This document shows positions 1 through 5,228 of a DNA stretch of 5,893 nt, one piece after another. Every line of letters begins with the position of its first letter. The stretch's first letter is position 1. The stretch covers positions 1-5,893 of the forward strand of contig CALWWH010000110.1 of NCBI GenBank assembly GCA_944385195.1, read 5' to 3'. A program made the translations under genes and the position numbers. This DNA comes from an uncultured Oscillospiraceae bacterium (GTDB lineage Bacteria; Bacillota; Clostridia; Oscillospirales; Oscillospiraceae). The notes below the pieces were generated by a model, which saw only the letters and a program-made list of their open reading frames with translations, had not been told where the DNA came from and did no database searches.

Positions 1-9
1 CAGGAATCG

Positions 10-86
10 GTGAACCCCCTTGGCGCAAAGTGAACCCCCTGACGCCCCAAGGGGGTTCATTTGTATCACAATTAGGGTCATTTGCC
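10..86 (+). repeat. Dispersed iteron-containing repeat, copy 1
   Basis: This is the best preserved of three related copies in the window (others at 821-894 and 4349-4432). It carries two identical 10-mers TGAACCCCCT at 11-20 and 31-40, exactly 20 bp apart, and their inverted complement AGGGGGTTCA at 50-59, so 31-40 and 50-59 can form a 10-bp stem with a 9-base loop. The tail reads TTGTATCAC (61-69) and then ATTTGCC (80-86). The second copy of the GCAAAGTGAACC segment (25-36) is also recognisable in copy 3. The element ends one base before a long hairpin. Similarity among the copies is direct observation. Whether this is a MITE, solo insertion-sequence ends or a regulatory leader is not decidable here. 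Confidence 0.85.
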
Positions 87-111
87 CAAAAAACCGCAAT
101 TTTGATACAAT
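82..111 (+). promoter_or_regulatory. Candidate sigma-70-type promoter for the methyltransferase
   Basis: TTGCCC at 82-87 and TACAAT at 106-111 are separated by 18 bases, giving a fair -35 and a good -10 match. A transcript from here would start near 118, inside the right arm of the hairpin at 88-134, so the hairpin would not form in its own message but would still terminate read-through from upstream. The -35 falls in the conserved tail of the repeat. The same spacing is not seen at copies 2 and 3, so this is only a candidate. Confidence 0.25.
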
Positions 112-134
112 GAGTATCAAGGTTGCGGTTTTTT
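88..134 (+). terminator. Long intrinsic-terminator-type hairpin in the methyltransferase leader
   Basis: Bases 88-108 pair with 114-134 as a 21-bp stem with a 5-base loop (109-113). Two of the pairs (100-122 and 101-121) are U·G on the plus-strand RNA and would be mismatches on the minus strand, which favours a plus-strand transcript. The right arm ends in a T-run (129-134) and the left arm starts in an A-run. It sits 9 bases before the ribosome binding site of the methyltransferase. It either ends transcription from upstream or acts as an attenuator of the downstream gene. Confidence 0.75.
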
Positions 135-157
135 CTTCCATTTAGGAGGTTATTAAA

Positions 158-745
158 ATGCAGCTTTGGAATCACAATGCTGCCTACTACAAGCAAATTA
201 AAAAGTGGACAGCACCTTGCAAGACTATACTGGATGTCGGCTGCGGAGACGGTTGGCTAATTTCATATCTTGATGACGGCAGTAAAGAGTTCACCGGCAT
301 CGATATCGAACCGTCCTGTATCGACCGGGCGAAGCAGTCACACCAGTCTGCACACGCACGCTTTGCGTGTTGTAATTTTCTTTCTGATGAAATAACAGGC
401 GTTTATGATGCAGTCATTTTTGTTGCCTCAATCCACCACATGGACATGGCTGCCGCCCTTGAAAAAGCCAGGGCATTGCTTTCTACACACGGGCGCATGA
501 TCATTGTTGGCTTGGCCAAACCATCGAGTATGATAGATTATGGTATAGAGGTCATGCGGGTTCTGCCGTGTAAAATATTGACCAAGCTCAAGCACGCTCA
601 ATCAAGTGAGGAACTGGATCTTCCCGTTTCGTATACCCTGCCCACGTTGAGAGAAATAAGAGAACTGTCGGCCAGACTCCTTCCACATGCCGTAATGAGA
701 TATGGGCTGTACTATAGATACCTGCTCAGATGGATAAAATATTAA
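158..745 (+). CDS. Class I SAM-dependent methyltransferase, 195 aa
   Basis: The protein is a small Rossmann-fold methyltransferase that should transfer a methyl group from S-adenosylmethionine; its substrate cannot be told from sequence. Glycine-rich motif I is ILDVGCGDG at residues 24-32, the acidic ribose-binding position is Asp49 in GIDIE, and the YDAVIFVASIHHM segment (83-95) matches the motif around strand 4 of Methyltransf_11/25-type domains. The C-terminal third (about 120-195) lacks recognisable motifs and ends in an aromatic and basic tail. No signal peptide or membrane span is visible, so it is probably cytosolic. The ATG has a strong AGGAGGT (144-150) seven bases upstream. It stands alone: repeat copies flank it on both sides (10-86 and 821-894), and no partner gene is adjacent. 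Its base composition looks more AT-rich than the regulators downstream, which would fit acquisition by transfer. Confidence 0.9.
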   Translation: MQLWNHNAAYYKQIKKWTAPCKTILDVGCGDGWLISYLDDGSKEFTGIDIEPSCIDRAKQSHQSAHARFACCNFLSDEITGVYDAVIFVASIHHMDMAAALEKARALLSTHGRMIIVGLAKPSSMIDYGIEVMRVLPCKILTKLKHAQSSEELDLPVSYTLPTLREIRELSARLLPHAVMRYGLYYRYLLRWIKY

Positions 746-820
746 GAAATAAGTACGCCTAAAAGATAGAACCTCTTTGCGATTTCCAATGAATTTTGTC
801 AAGTTGATCAACATCAGTTA

Positions 821-894
821 GTGAACCTCCTTTGAGCAAAGTAACCTCCTAACCCCCAAGGGGGCCACTTGTAGCACGATTAGAGGCATTTGCC
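821..894 (+). repeat. Dispersed iteron-containing repeat, copy 2
   Basis: This is a diverged copy of the element at 10-86 in the same orientation. TGAACCTCCT (822-831) and a one-base-shortened TAACCTCCT (842-850) keep the 20-bp start-to-start spacing. GAGCAAAGT joins them, the centre is CCCCCAAGGGGG (853-864), and the tail runs ACTTGTAGCACGATTAG to GGCATTTGCC (885-894). Unlike copies 1 and 3, no hairpin abuts it; 69 bases of unrecognised sequence (895-963) separate it from the hairpin at 964-1011. Together with copy 1 it brackets the methyltransferase as direct repeats about 811 bp apart. Confidence 0.8.
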
Positions 895-963
895 AGATGG
901 ACATTATGTGGACACCTTTTTTCTAAGGCGGTTTTGCCGTCGGGGTGTTGCTGCGATGTCATA

Positions 964-1011
964 ACAAAACCAGAGGGTCAAGGCGTTTGTGCCATGGCCT
1001 TCTGGTTTTGT
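964..1011 (+). terminator. Long imperfect hairpin, terminator-like
   Basis: Bases 964-984 pair with 991-1011 around a 6-base loop (985-990), with a single A×A mismatch (981/994) and two G·U pairs in the plus-strand RNA (975/1000 and 978/997). The base of the stem is A-rich on the left (966-969) and T-rich on the right (1006-1009), but no long T-run follows. It may terminate methyltransferase transcription, or it may be part of the decayed insertion sequence beginning next to it. The structure is clear; its role is inferred. Confidence 0.5.
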
Positions 1012-1014
1012 ACA

Positions 1015-1573
1015 TATGTGTTGCAGAATCTGTATAACCTATCAGGTGGGGGAACCATTGTGAATTCCACACCGATTTTGAATCCTCCTCCACTAAGAGA
1101 CAAGAAAAGAATCAAGACGCTGCGGTACGTTCTGTGAAAAAGGAAATGCGTGGGATTTTGGCCATAAGATTCACATCCGCGTAGACAAAGAAACTGACAT
1201 ACGATAAAAGGTACCAGCACCAATGTCCATGATGTGACCCATCGAAGAAGAGACAGTATACGATGACAGCGGGTATCTGAGCGCTAAAAAGCGAGAAGGC
1301 GGCATTATTCGTAACCATCAGGGGAAGCGAATCCGCTACAAGAATAGCCGCCGTCCACCCCCAGAACAAGCGCGCCTACACACGCTCTCAGGCACAGACC
1401 AAGCGCCGTGAACAGGAAAAATCTTTTATATGGGCCAAGGCAGAGCGTGTCTTTGCAGTTATAAAAAACAGCTCCAATACCGGAAAACACGATGCTGAGG
1501 GCTGCGAAAACAGATTGCAAAATTGAATATCGTGTTCACTTTGACGAATCTGATCCTGGCCGACTGGCACTGA
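1015..1573 (+). pseudogene. Decayed IS5-family-like DDE transposase fragment
   Basis: No single frame is open, but consecutive pieces in shifting plus-strand frames read as an IS5-like transposase. About 1021-1086 gives NLSGGGTIVNSTPI; 1142-1204 gives GNAWDFGHKIHIRVDKETD; 1210-1242 gives GTSTNVHDVTH; 1244-1408 gives ETVYDDSGYLSAKKRE and then KRIRYKNSRRPP. Next, about 1400-1455 gives EKSFIWAKAERVFAVIK, and the last piece gives QYRKTRC, stop, GLRKQIAKLNIVF, ending at the stop 1571-1573. These match, in order, the family landmarks GTIVDAT, VHDLT, VYGDAGY, VEHVFGV and YRKTRYRGL. The first catalytic Asp is changed to Asn (GTIVN), while the Asp of VYDDSGY and the Glu of AERVF remain. The N-terminal part and the left end are not recognisable. 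At least five frameshifts or stops make it long dead. Family assignment comes from memory of motifs, not a search. Confidence 0.8.
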
Positions 1574-1621
1574 CTGGTGACTTGAATCAGTGCGCTTTTC
1601 CCGAACATTGTGAGGTCAAAC

Positions 1622-1659
1622 CGTCCTGCTGATAGCAATTTTCAGCAGGGCGATTTTTT
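1622..1659 (+). terminator. Rho-independent terminator before the LuxR gene
   Basis: Bases 1622-1632 pair with 1642-1652 as an 11-bp GC-rich stem (one T·G pair at 1624/1650) with a 9-base loop. They are followed directly by A and six T residues (1654-1659). It lies 49 bases after the last stop of the transposase fossil, so it may be the original terminator or the right-end region of that insertion sequence. It now insulates the LuxR gene from upstream transcription. Confidence 0.85.
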
Positions 1660-1693
1660 GTTAACGTTTGCGGTGTTGTCTCAATTGTGGACT

Positions 1694-1717
1694 TCTCCTA
1701 AATCCCATTTTAGGGGG
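1694..1717 (+). promoter_or_regulatory. Hairpin occluding the ribosome binding site of the LuxR gene
   Basis: The Shine-Dalgarno run AGGGGG (1712-1717) sits seven bases before the ATG at 1725. Bases 1694-1702 (TCTCCTAAA) can pair with 1709-1717 (TTTAGGGGG) to give nine pairs including two U·G, with a 6-base loop (1703-1708). The whole Shine-Dalgarno would be buried. This could reduce translation or make it conditional, but a short stem of this kind can also arise by chance because any CCT-rich leader pairs with a Shine-Dalgarno. Confidence 0.4.
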
Positions 1718-1724
1718 TGACAAA

Positions 1725-2822
1725 ATGGCGTTTTTTTCTTATAATATAGCTGCGGAAAAGAGAGGTGTACGCCTATGGAGCAGTTGTTTTTTTTCAGATG
1801 AGATACAGCGTAAACTTTCAGGCATCTACCAAAGCGGTCTGTCCATGATCGAAGCGCCTGCGGGTTATGGGAAAAGTACAGCAGTACGCTGGGCGATGAG
1901 GTCGCTGCCTGCCGATCAGGTGCGCTGGTTTACTGCGGTGAGCTTTCAGCAGGACATCAGTATGGACTGGTTCATTCGGCAGATAGGCTGCCTGGATGCC
2001 ACTGCGGGGGATGCCCTGCGGGAGCTGGGCTATATCAACCGTAGCAATGTGAGCGATGCTGCGGATATCTTGTCACGGTTGTCTATCTCTGAGCCATGCT
2101 ATCTTATCCTGGACAATTTTCAGCTGGTTGGAGATAACTGGCCAATGCCTCTTCTGCAGGCCATAGCAGACCGCCCGCGGGATGGACTGCATGTGGTGCT
2201 CATTTCTCAGAATTTCAAAAAACTGCGGGCTGCTTTTGAGAGCTCTTCCGGCGTGACCCGACTGAATTCTCGGGATTTCCTGCTGGGCAAAAAAGACATT
2301 CTGTGTTACGCTCAGCAATTGGGGCTTAGTTTATCCAGACAGCAATTGGATACGGTCCATCGCAATACGGAGGGCTGGGCTGTCGCAGTGGCGTTGTATT
2401 TGAGAAATCTGAAGGATAATCCGGATAAACTGCCGGAATTTCACGATGTAGATGGGCTGCTTTACGAATTTTTCTGGAGAAAAATTTCCTGCGAAGATCA
2501 GAAAATGCTGTTGCGCGTGACAGTATTTGACTGCATCCGCGAGGAACAGTTGTCCGAGCTCGCTCCAGGTCAGGAGACGGCTCTGAAAAATCTTCTGGTT
2601 CGGACGCCGCTGATGCACCAAGATCTGCGGACCGGAGCCAGCTATCCCCATGAATTGCTGCGGCATTTTCTCCTGGATATGCTGGGGACCATGCTGCCAG
2701 AGTTCCGCTATCAGGTTTATGAGGTGTCCGGAGAGGTCTACCGCCGGACGGGCTACAACAAGAAGGCTGTGGAGTGCTTTTCCGGGCGGGCAATGATGAG
2801 CAGCTGCTCTCCTGCGAACTGA
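1725..2822 (+). CDS. MalT/LAL-type LuxR regulator, N-terminal ATPase half (frameshifted)
   Basis: This is the N-terminal part (365 codons plus stop) of a large ATP-binding LuxR-family regulator (LAL/MalT class, signal-transduction ATPases with numerous domains). Walker A is APAGYGKST at residues 44-52 and Walker B is YLILDN at 126-131; helical winged-helix-like sequence typical of MalT proteins follows. The ATG at 1725 is preferred because AGGGGG precedes it by seven bases; an upstream in-frame TTG at 1668 has no ribosome binding site and adds a Cys-rich leader unlike the family. True homologous sequence seems to stop at AVECF (codon 352, 2778-2780). The last 13 residues, SGRAMMSSCSPAN, look like out-of-frame read-through, and the protein continues in the -1 frame from the next codon. 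Alone, this half would have no DNA-binding domain, so it is probably non-functional as written. Repaired, the two halves give about 834 residues, the normal size of the family. Confidence 0.8.
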   Translation: MAFFSYNIAAEKRGVRLWSSCFFSDEIQRKLSGIYQSGLSMIEAPAGYGKSTAVRWAMRSLPADQVRWFTAVSFQQDISMDWFIRQIGCLDATAGDALRELGYINRSNVSDAADILSRLSISEPCYLILDNFQLVGDNWPMPLLQAIADRPRDGLHVVLISQNFKKLRAAFESSSGVTRLNSRDFLLGKKDILCYAQQLGLSLSRQQLDTVHRNTEGWAVAVALYLRNLKDNPDKLPEFHDVDGLLYEFFWRKISCEDQKMLLRVTVFDCIREEQLSELAPGQETALKNLLVRTPLMHQDLRTGASYPHELLRHFLLDMLGTMLPEFRYQVYEVSGEVYRRTGYNKKAVECFSGRAMMSSCSPAN

Positions 2823-4228
2823 CCGGTCTCCTTGGGGAGGATTTCGGCTCGGTCAGCTATACGACCTTAGCACGATGTGTACTGCAGAGGTGTGCCCCGG
2901 AGACCCTGATACGATATCCGCTCTCTATGCTGCGGCTGTGTCTGGCGCTTTTCGGCGGCGCAGACTTCAGCGGCTTTGAGGCTGCGCCGGAGCAGAGTAG
3001 GAGAATAGTGGAGAAAACCGGAAGCAAGCAGCTTGTGGGCGAATGGTATCTGCTGTCCGCTCTCCGGGAGTTTCCCGATATTCCCCGCATGAAAACGCAG
3101 TACCGGAAGGCTGCCGAGCTGATGGATGCCCCATCCGAGCTTTTCAATAAGCGGGAGCCGTATATGTTCGGCACAACCTCCATTTGGTATCTCTTTTATC
3201 ACACGCCGGGTAAGATGATGGATACCGGGCAGGAGCTGAGGGATATGCTCGATGTCTACAACCCTCTTACCAATAATCACGGCGCCGGGGCTTATGAGCT
3301 GTATATGGGCGAGGCCCTCAGCGTCCAGGGCCGATTCGACGAGTCTGACATCTATGCTCATCGTGCAGCTATGCTGTCTGAGCAGTGGCAGAACGCCACG
3401 GTTACTTATGGCGCGGCCCTGCTGTTGGGCATCAACGCTATATACCAGTCGGACATGATATCACTGCAAAAGGCAATCGAGTACCTGGAGACCAAGACGC
3501 TGGCTTACCCCTTCTTACAGCATACCGCCATAAACACGCAGATGGTGGAGACGGTTCGCACCTACCTTCTGGGGCTGATGATGGAACCGGACCGCTCGGC
3601 AGTCTGGGCCAGGGGCTCTGCGGATGTGCTGGGGGATCTTACCTTCACCAACTTCATGGCGAAAGCTAACCGCATCACCTACCTCATTTTGAAAAAGGAG
3701 TATAAGCGGGCGATTGCCAGCGTGGAGGCTTCCCTCCAACTGGACAGTCGGCTGATATCCCTGTCTACAAAGAACTTTATGTGCGTGGGTCTGGCTTTGT
3801 GCTACCTGGCTATGGGCTCTATCCCCAAGGCGGCGGAGTGGCTGGATCAGTCCCTGACGCTGGCAGCGCCGGACCACAACTACACGTTTTTGGCCTGTTT
3901 TAGGAAATACCTCTCTGTGCTGTTCCTGCTGCCCTCCATAAAGAAGAAGCACGAGACCGCCATTGCGGAGATCAAGGCACTGGAGATACACTACACCAAG
4001 GCGGAGGAGAGCCGTATCTTCGCCATGCCGGAGAAGTACCCGGATCAGATGAAGGAACTCAGCGAGCGTGAGCGAGAGGTGGCTCTGCTGGCGGCAGAGG
4101 GGTTGCGCAATAAGGAGATCGCGCAAAAGCTATTTATCTCAGAGGAGACGGTAAAGAGCCATATCCGCAGCATTTTCAACAAGACAAATATCGACCGTCG
4201 GAGCAAATTGATAGATTTATTGAAATGA
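2774..4228 (+). CDS. MalT/LAL-type LuxR regulator, C-terminal TPR and HTH half (frameshifted)
   Basis: This frame continues the regulator begun at 1725. The GTG at 2774 is simply the first possible start in the frame and overlaps the upstream half by 49 bases; meaningful sequence begins at FRAGNDEQ. The body is alpha-helical with degenerate TPR-like repeats, for example residues 174-203 (ELYMGEALSVQGRFDES region) and 333-366 (ALCYLAMGSIPKAAEWL region). The C-terminus, residues 429-484, is a complete LuxR/GerE helix-turn-helix: LSEREREVALLAAEGLRNKE, then IAQKLFISEETVKSH with the recognition helix, then KTNIDRRSKLIDLL. A full-length protein would bind promoter DNA in response to a small ligand sensed by the TPR region. 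An AAGAAGG run 7 bases before the GTG resembles a weak ribosome binding site, so separate translation of this half, without the ATPase switch, cannot be ruled out. Target genes are unknown. Confidence 0.8.
   Translation: MLFRAGNDEQLLSCELTGLLGEDFGSVSYTTLARCVLQRCAPETLIRYPLSMLRLCLALFGGADFSGFEAAPEQSRRIVEKTGSKQLVGEWYLLSALREFPDIPRMKTQYRKAAELMDAPSELFNKREPYMFGTTSIWYLFYHTPGKMMDTGQELRDMLDVYNPLTNNHGAGAYELYMGEALSVQGRFDESDIYAHRAAMLSEQWQNATVTYGAALLLGINAIYQSDMISLQKAIEYLETKTLAYPFLQHTAINTQMVETVRTYLLGLMMEPDRSAVWARGSADVLGDLTFTNFMAKANRITYLILKKEYKRAIASVEASLQLDSRLISLSTKNFMCVGLALCYLAMGSIPKAAEWLDQSLTLAAPDHNYTFLACFRKYLSVLFLLPSIKKKHETAIAEIKALEIHYTKAEESRIFAMPEKYPDQMKELSEREREVALLAAEGLRNKEIAQKLFISEETVKSHIRSIFNKTNIDRRSKLIDLLK
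2778..2781 (+). other. Frameshift site in the LuxR regulator (TTTT run)
   Basis: The upstream frame reads TGC TTT TCC, while the downstream frame needs TGC TTT TTC CGG to give Cys-Phe-Phe-Arg-Ala-Gly. One missing T in the run at 2778-2781, or an equivalent -1 slip, joins the two halves exactly. A true mutation, a sequencing or assembly error, or recoding could explain it; a homopolymer indel is the simplest reading. Confidence 0.75.
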
Positions 4229-4229
4229 T

Positions 4230-4245
4230 TCCCCCTTTTGGGGGA
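4230..4245 (+). terminator. Short C5/G5 hairpin just after the LuxR stop
   Basis: TCCCCC (4230-4235) pairs with GGGGGA (4240-4245) around TTTT, one base after the stop codon at 4226-4228. There is no T-run behind it, so it is at best a weak terminator or an mRNA 3'-end stabiliser. The stronger terminator for this gene is at 4433-4469. Confidence 0.35.
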
Positions 4246-4348
4246 TGTGCGCATCATGGGGGGCATGTATGATATCATTAGAAAAGGCAGAAAATAATAG
4301 GATTCGTCTATGGCATCAATGCAGCAATCTAGACACATTGCGACGGAC

Positions 4349-4432
4349 GATGAACTCCTTTGATGCAAAGTGAACCTTCTAATCCCCAAGGGGGGCTCAC
4401 TTGTATCACAAAGGGCATTTGGGCCATTTGCC
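4349..4432 (+). repeat. Dispersed iteron-containing repeat, copy 3
   Basis: This is the third copy of the element, in the same orientation as copies 1 and 2. TGAACTCCTT (4351-4360) and TGAACCTTCT (4371-4380) again start 20 bp apart and are joined by ATGCAAAG. The centre is CCCCAAGGGGGG (4384-4395), then CTCACTTGTATCACA (4396-4410) and a tail ending in CATTTGCC (4425-4432). The tail has a small internal duplication (GGGCATTT, 4413-4420, followed by GGGCCATTT, 4421-4429). The element ends exactly where the perfect hairpin at 4433 begins. The 120 bases between the LuxR stop and this copy hold a 10-bp palindrome (ATGATATCAT, 4269-4278) and nothing else I recognise. Confidence 0.8.
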
Positions 4433-4469
4433 AAAGAGGCCTTGAAATCAACGATTTCAAGGCCTCTTT
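4433..4469 (+). terminator. Perfect 17-bp stem terminator, probably bidirectional
   Basis: Bases 4433-4449 pair without mismatch with 4453-4469 around the 3-base loop AAC. The stem starts AAA and ends TTT, and is followed by ATCTTTT. It separates LuxR-gene transcription from the two-component operon, and its A/T-flanked symmetry would let it work on either strand. It touches repeat copy 3 directly, the same arrangement as copy 1 with the hairpin at 88-134, although the two stem sequences are unrelated. Confidence 0.85.
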
Positions 4470-4494
4470 ATCTTTTACTCACAGGGCGATTGTT

Positions 4495-4527
4495 CTTTAG
4501 TTTGGCTTTAGTCAGGGCAATTAAAAT
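4495..4527 (+). promoter_or_regulatory. Promoter with PhoB-box-like direct repeat upstream of the response regulator
   Basis: The heptamer CTTTAGT occurs at 4495-4501 and 4506-4512, separated by TTGG, so the period is 11 bp. This is the geometry bound by OmpR/PhoB-type winged-helix response regulators (7-bp half sites with 4-bp spacers). A -10-like TAAAAT lies at 4522-4527, nine bases after the second heptamer, and there is no good -35 at normal spacing, as is usual for promoters activated by such regulators. A second pair, CAGGGCGATT (4482-4491) and CAGGGCAATT (4513-4522), brackets the heptamers. Autoregulation by the downstream protein is an inference. Confidence 0.5.
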
Positions 4528-4553
4528 CATATCACAGGGAAAGGAGTGAGCGT

Positions 4554-5228
4554 ATGCGGATTTTGGTTGCGGAAGATGATTCGCGCCTTCTCAAATCTTT
4601 GGTACACATTTTCCAGATGAATAAGTTTTCTGTTGATGGGGTTGACAACGGCATGGATGCTTTTGAATATGCCAGCAGCGGTGAGTATGACGGCCTGGTC
4701 CTGGATATCATGATGCCGGGACTCGATGGGATCCAGGTACTGCGGAAGCTGCGGGAGCAGGGCGTCACTACGCCCGCCCTGTTTTTGACCGCACGGACAG
4801 AGGTGCAGCAGCGGGTGGAGGGATTGGACGCGGGAGCGGATGACTACCTACCGAAACCATTTTCAACGGATGAACTGCTGGCAAGAGTGCGGGCCATGCT
4901 GCGTCGGAGGGATTCCTTTGTGCCGGATCTGCTCAGAGTTGGCGCCGAGACCATGAATCGCTCCACCTATGAGCTGTCCTGCAATGGCAAAACCGCGGCC
5001 CTGAGCGGGAAAGAGTTTCAGGTCATGGAGCTTTTGATGGAAAACCCGCACATCGTCCTCTCTACGGGGCAAATGATATCAAAAATTTGGGGTTGGGACA
5101 GCGATGTGGACACCAGCGTGGTGTGGGTGCATATTTCAAATCTGCGGAAAAAATTGAGTCTACTGGCAGCGCCGCTTCGTATTCGATTCATCCGTGGGGC
5201 TGGATATGTGCTGGAGGAGGACACATGA
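4554..5228 (+). CDS. OmpR/PhoB-family response regulator, 224 aa
   Basis: This is a DNA-binding response regulator that should be phosphorylated by the adjacent kinase and then control transcription. The receiver domain (about residues 1-118) has the acidic pocket Asp8/Asp9, the phospho-acceptor Asp51 in LVLDIMMPG, Thr79 in FLTA and Lys101 in YLPKPF. The C-terminal winged helix (about 128-222) shows the typical LSGKEFQVMELLMENP stretch, the recognition-helix region VVWVHISNLRKKL and the closing RFIRGAGYVL. Length and all key residues are normal. The ATG at 4554 follows AGGAG (4542-4546) by seven bases. The stop overlaps the kinase start in an ATGA, so the two are translationally coupled. Direct CTTTAGT repeats just upstream suggest autoregulation. 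The regulated genes lie outside the window; no subfamily-specific symbol can be justified. Confidence 0.95.
   Translation: MRILVAEDDSRLLKSLVHIFQMNKFSVDGVDNGMDAFEYASSGEYDGLVLDIMMPGLDGIQVLRKLREQGVTTPALFLTARTEVQQRVEGLDAGADDYLPKPFSTDELLARVRAMLRRRDSFVPDLLRVGAETMNRSTYELSCNGKTAALSGKEFQVMELLMENPHIVLSTGQMISKIWGWDSDVDTSVVWVHISNLRKKLSLLAAPLRIRFIRGAGYVLEEDT

Noticed and set aside
602..814. 70-residue minus-strand ORF overlapping the end of the methyltransferase
   Set aside because: Most of it is antisense to the methyltransferase C-terminus, and it has no motif or convincing ribosome binding site.
10..894. Integron-style attC gene cassette explanation for the repeat-methyltransferase-repeat layout
   Set aside because: The repeats do not show the paired RYYYAAC/GTTRRRY core sites or the bulged L/R box layout of attC, and no integrase is visible. 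Only the gross layout is similar.
934..1137. A 67-residue plus-strand ORF as an independent small gene
   Set aside because: Its second half is the first readable piece of the decayed transposase (SGGGTIVNSTPI), its first half crosses a hairpin, and it has no ribosome binding site.
1668..1724. Upstream TTG start for the LuxR regulator
   Set aside because: No Shine-Dalgarno precedes it, the added residues are Cys-rich and unlike the family, and a well-spaced AGGGGG precedes the ATG at 1725.
2326..2793. 155-residue minus-strand ORF and its overlapping 111-residue companion
   Set aside because: Both are antisense to the ATPase half of the regulator, have low-complexity Pro/Ser/Arg composition and no ribosome binding site or recognisable domain.
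2775..2810. Programmed -1 ribosomal frameshifting joining the two LuxR halves
   Set aside because: TGC TTT TCC is not a good X XXY YYZ heptamer, and the only nearby structure is the small palindrome GAGCAGCTGCTC (2798-2809) with a 4-bp stem. A one-base indel in a T-run is simpler.
3515..4126. 203-residue minus-strand ORF
   Set aside because: It lies entirely antisense to the well-supported TPR/HTH coding region, is His/Arg/Gln-rich without motifs, and is a mirror of the codon bias of the real gene.
4229..4348. Possible small gene or RNA between the LuxR stop and repeat copy 3
   Set aside because: It holds only a short C5/G5 hairpin and a 10-bp palindrome; there is no reading frame with a ribosome binding site and no recognisable RNA fold.
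10..4432. CRISPR-like array
   Set aside because: Only three diverged copies exist, separated by hundreds to thousands of bases with genes between them; there are no regular spacers and no cas genes.
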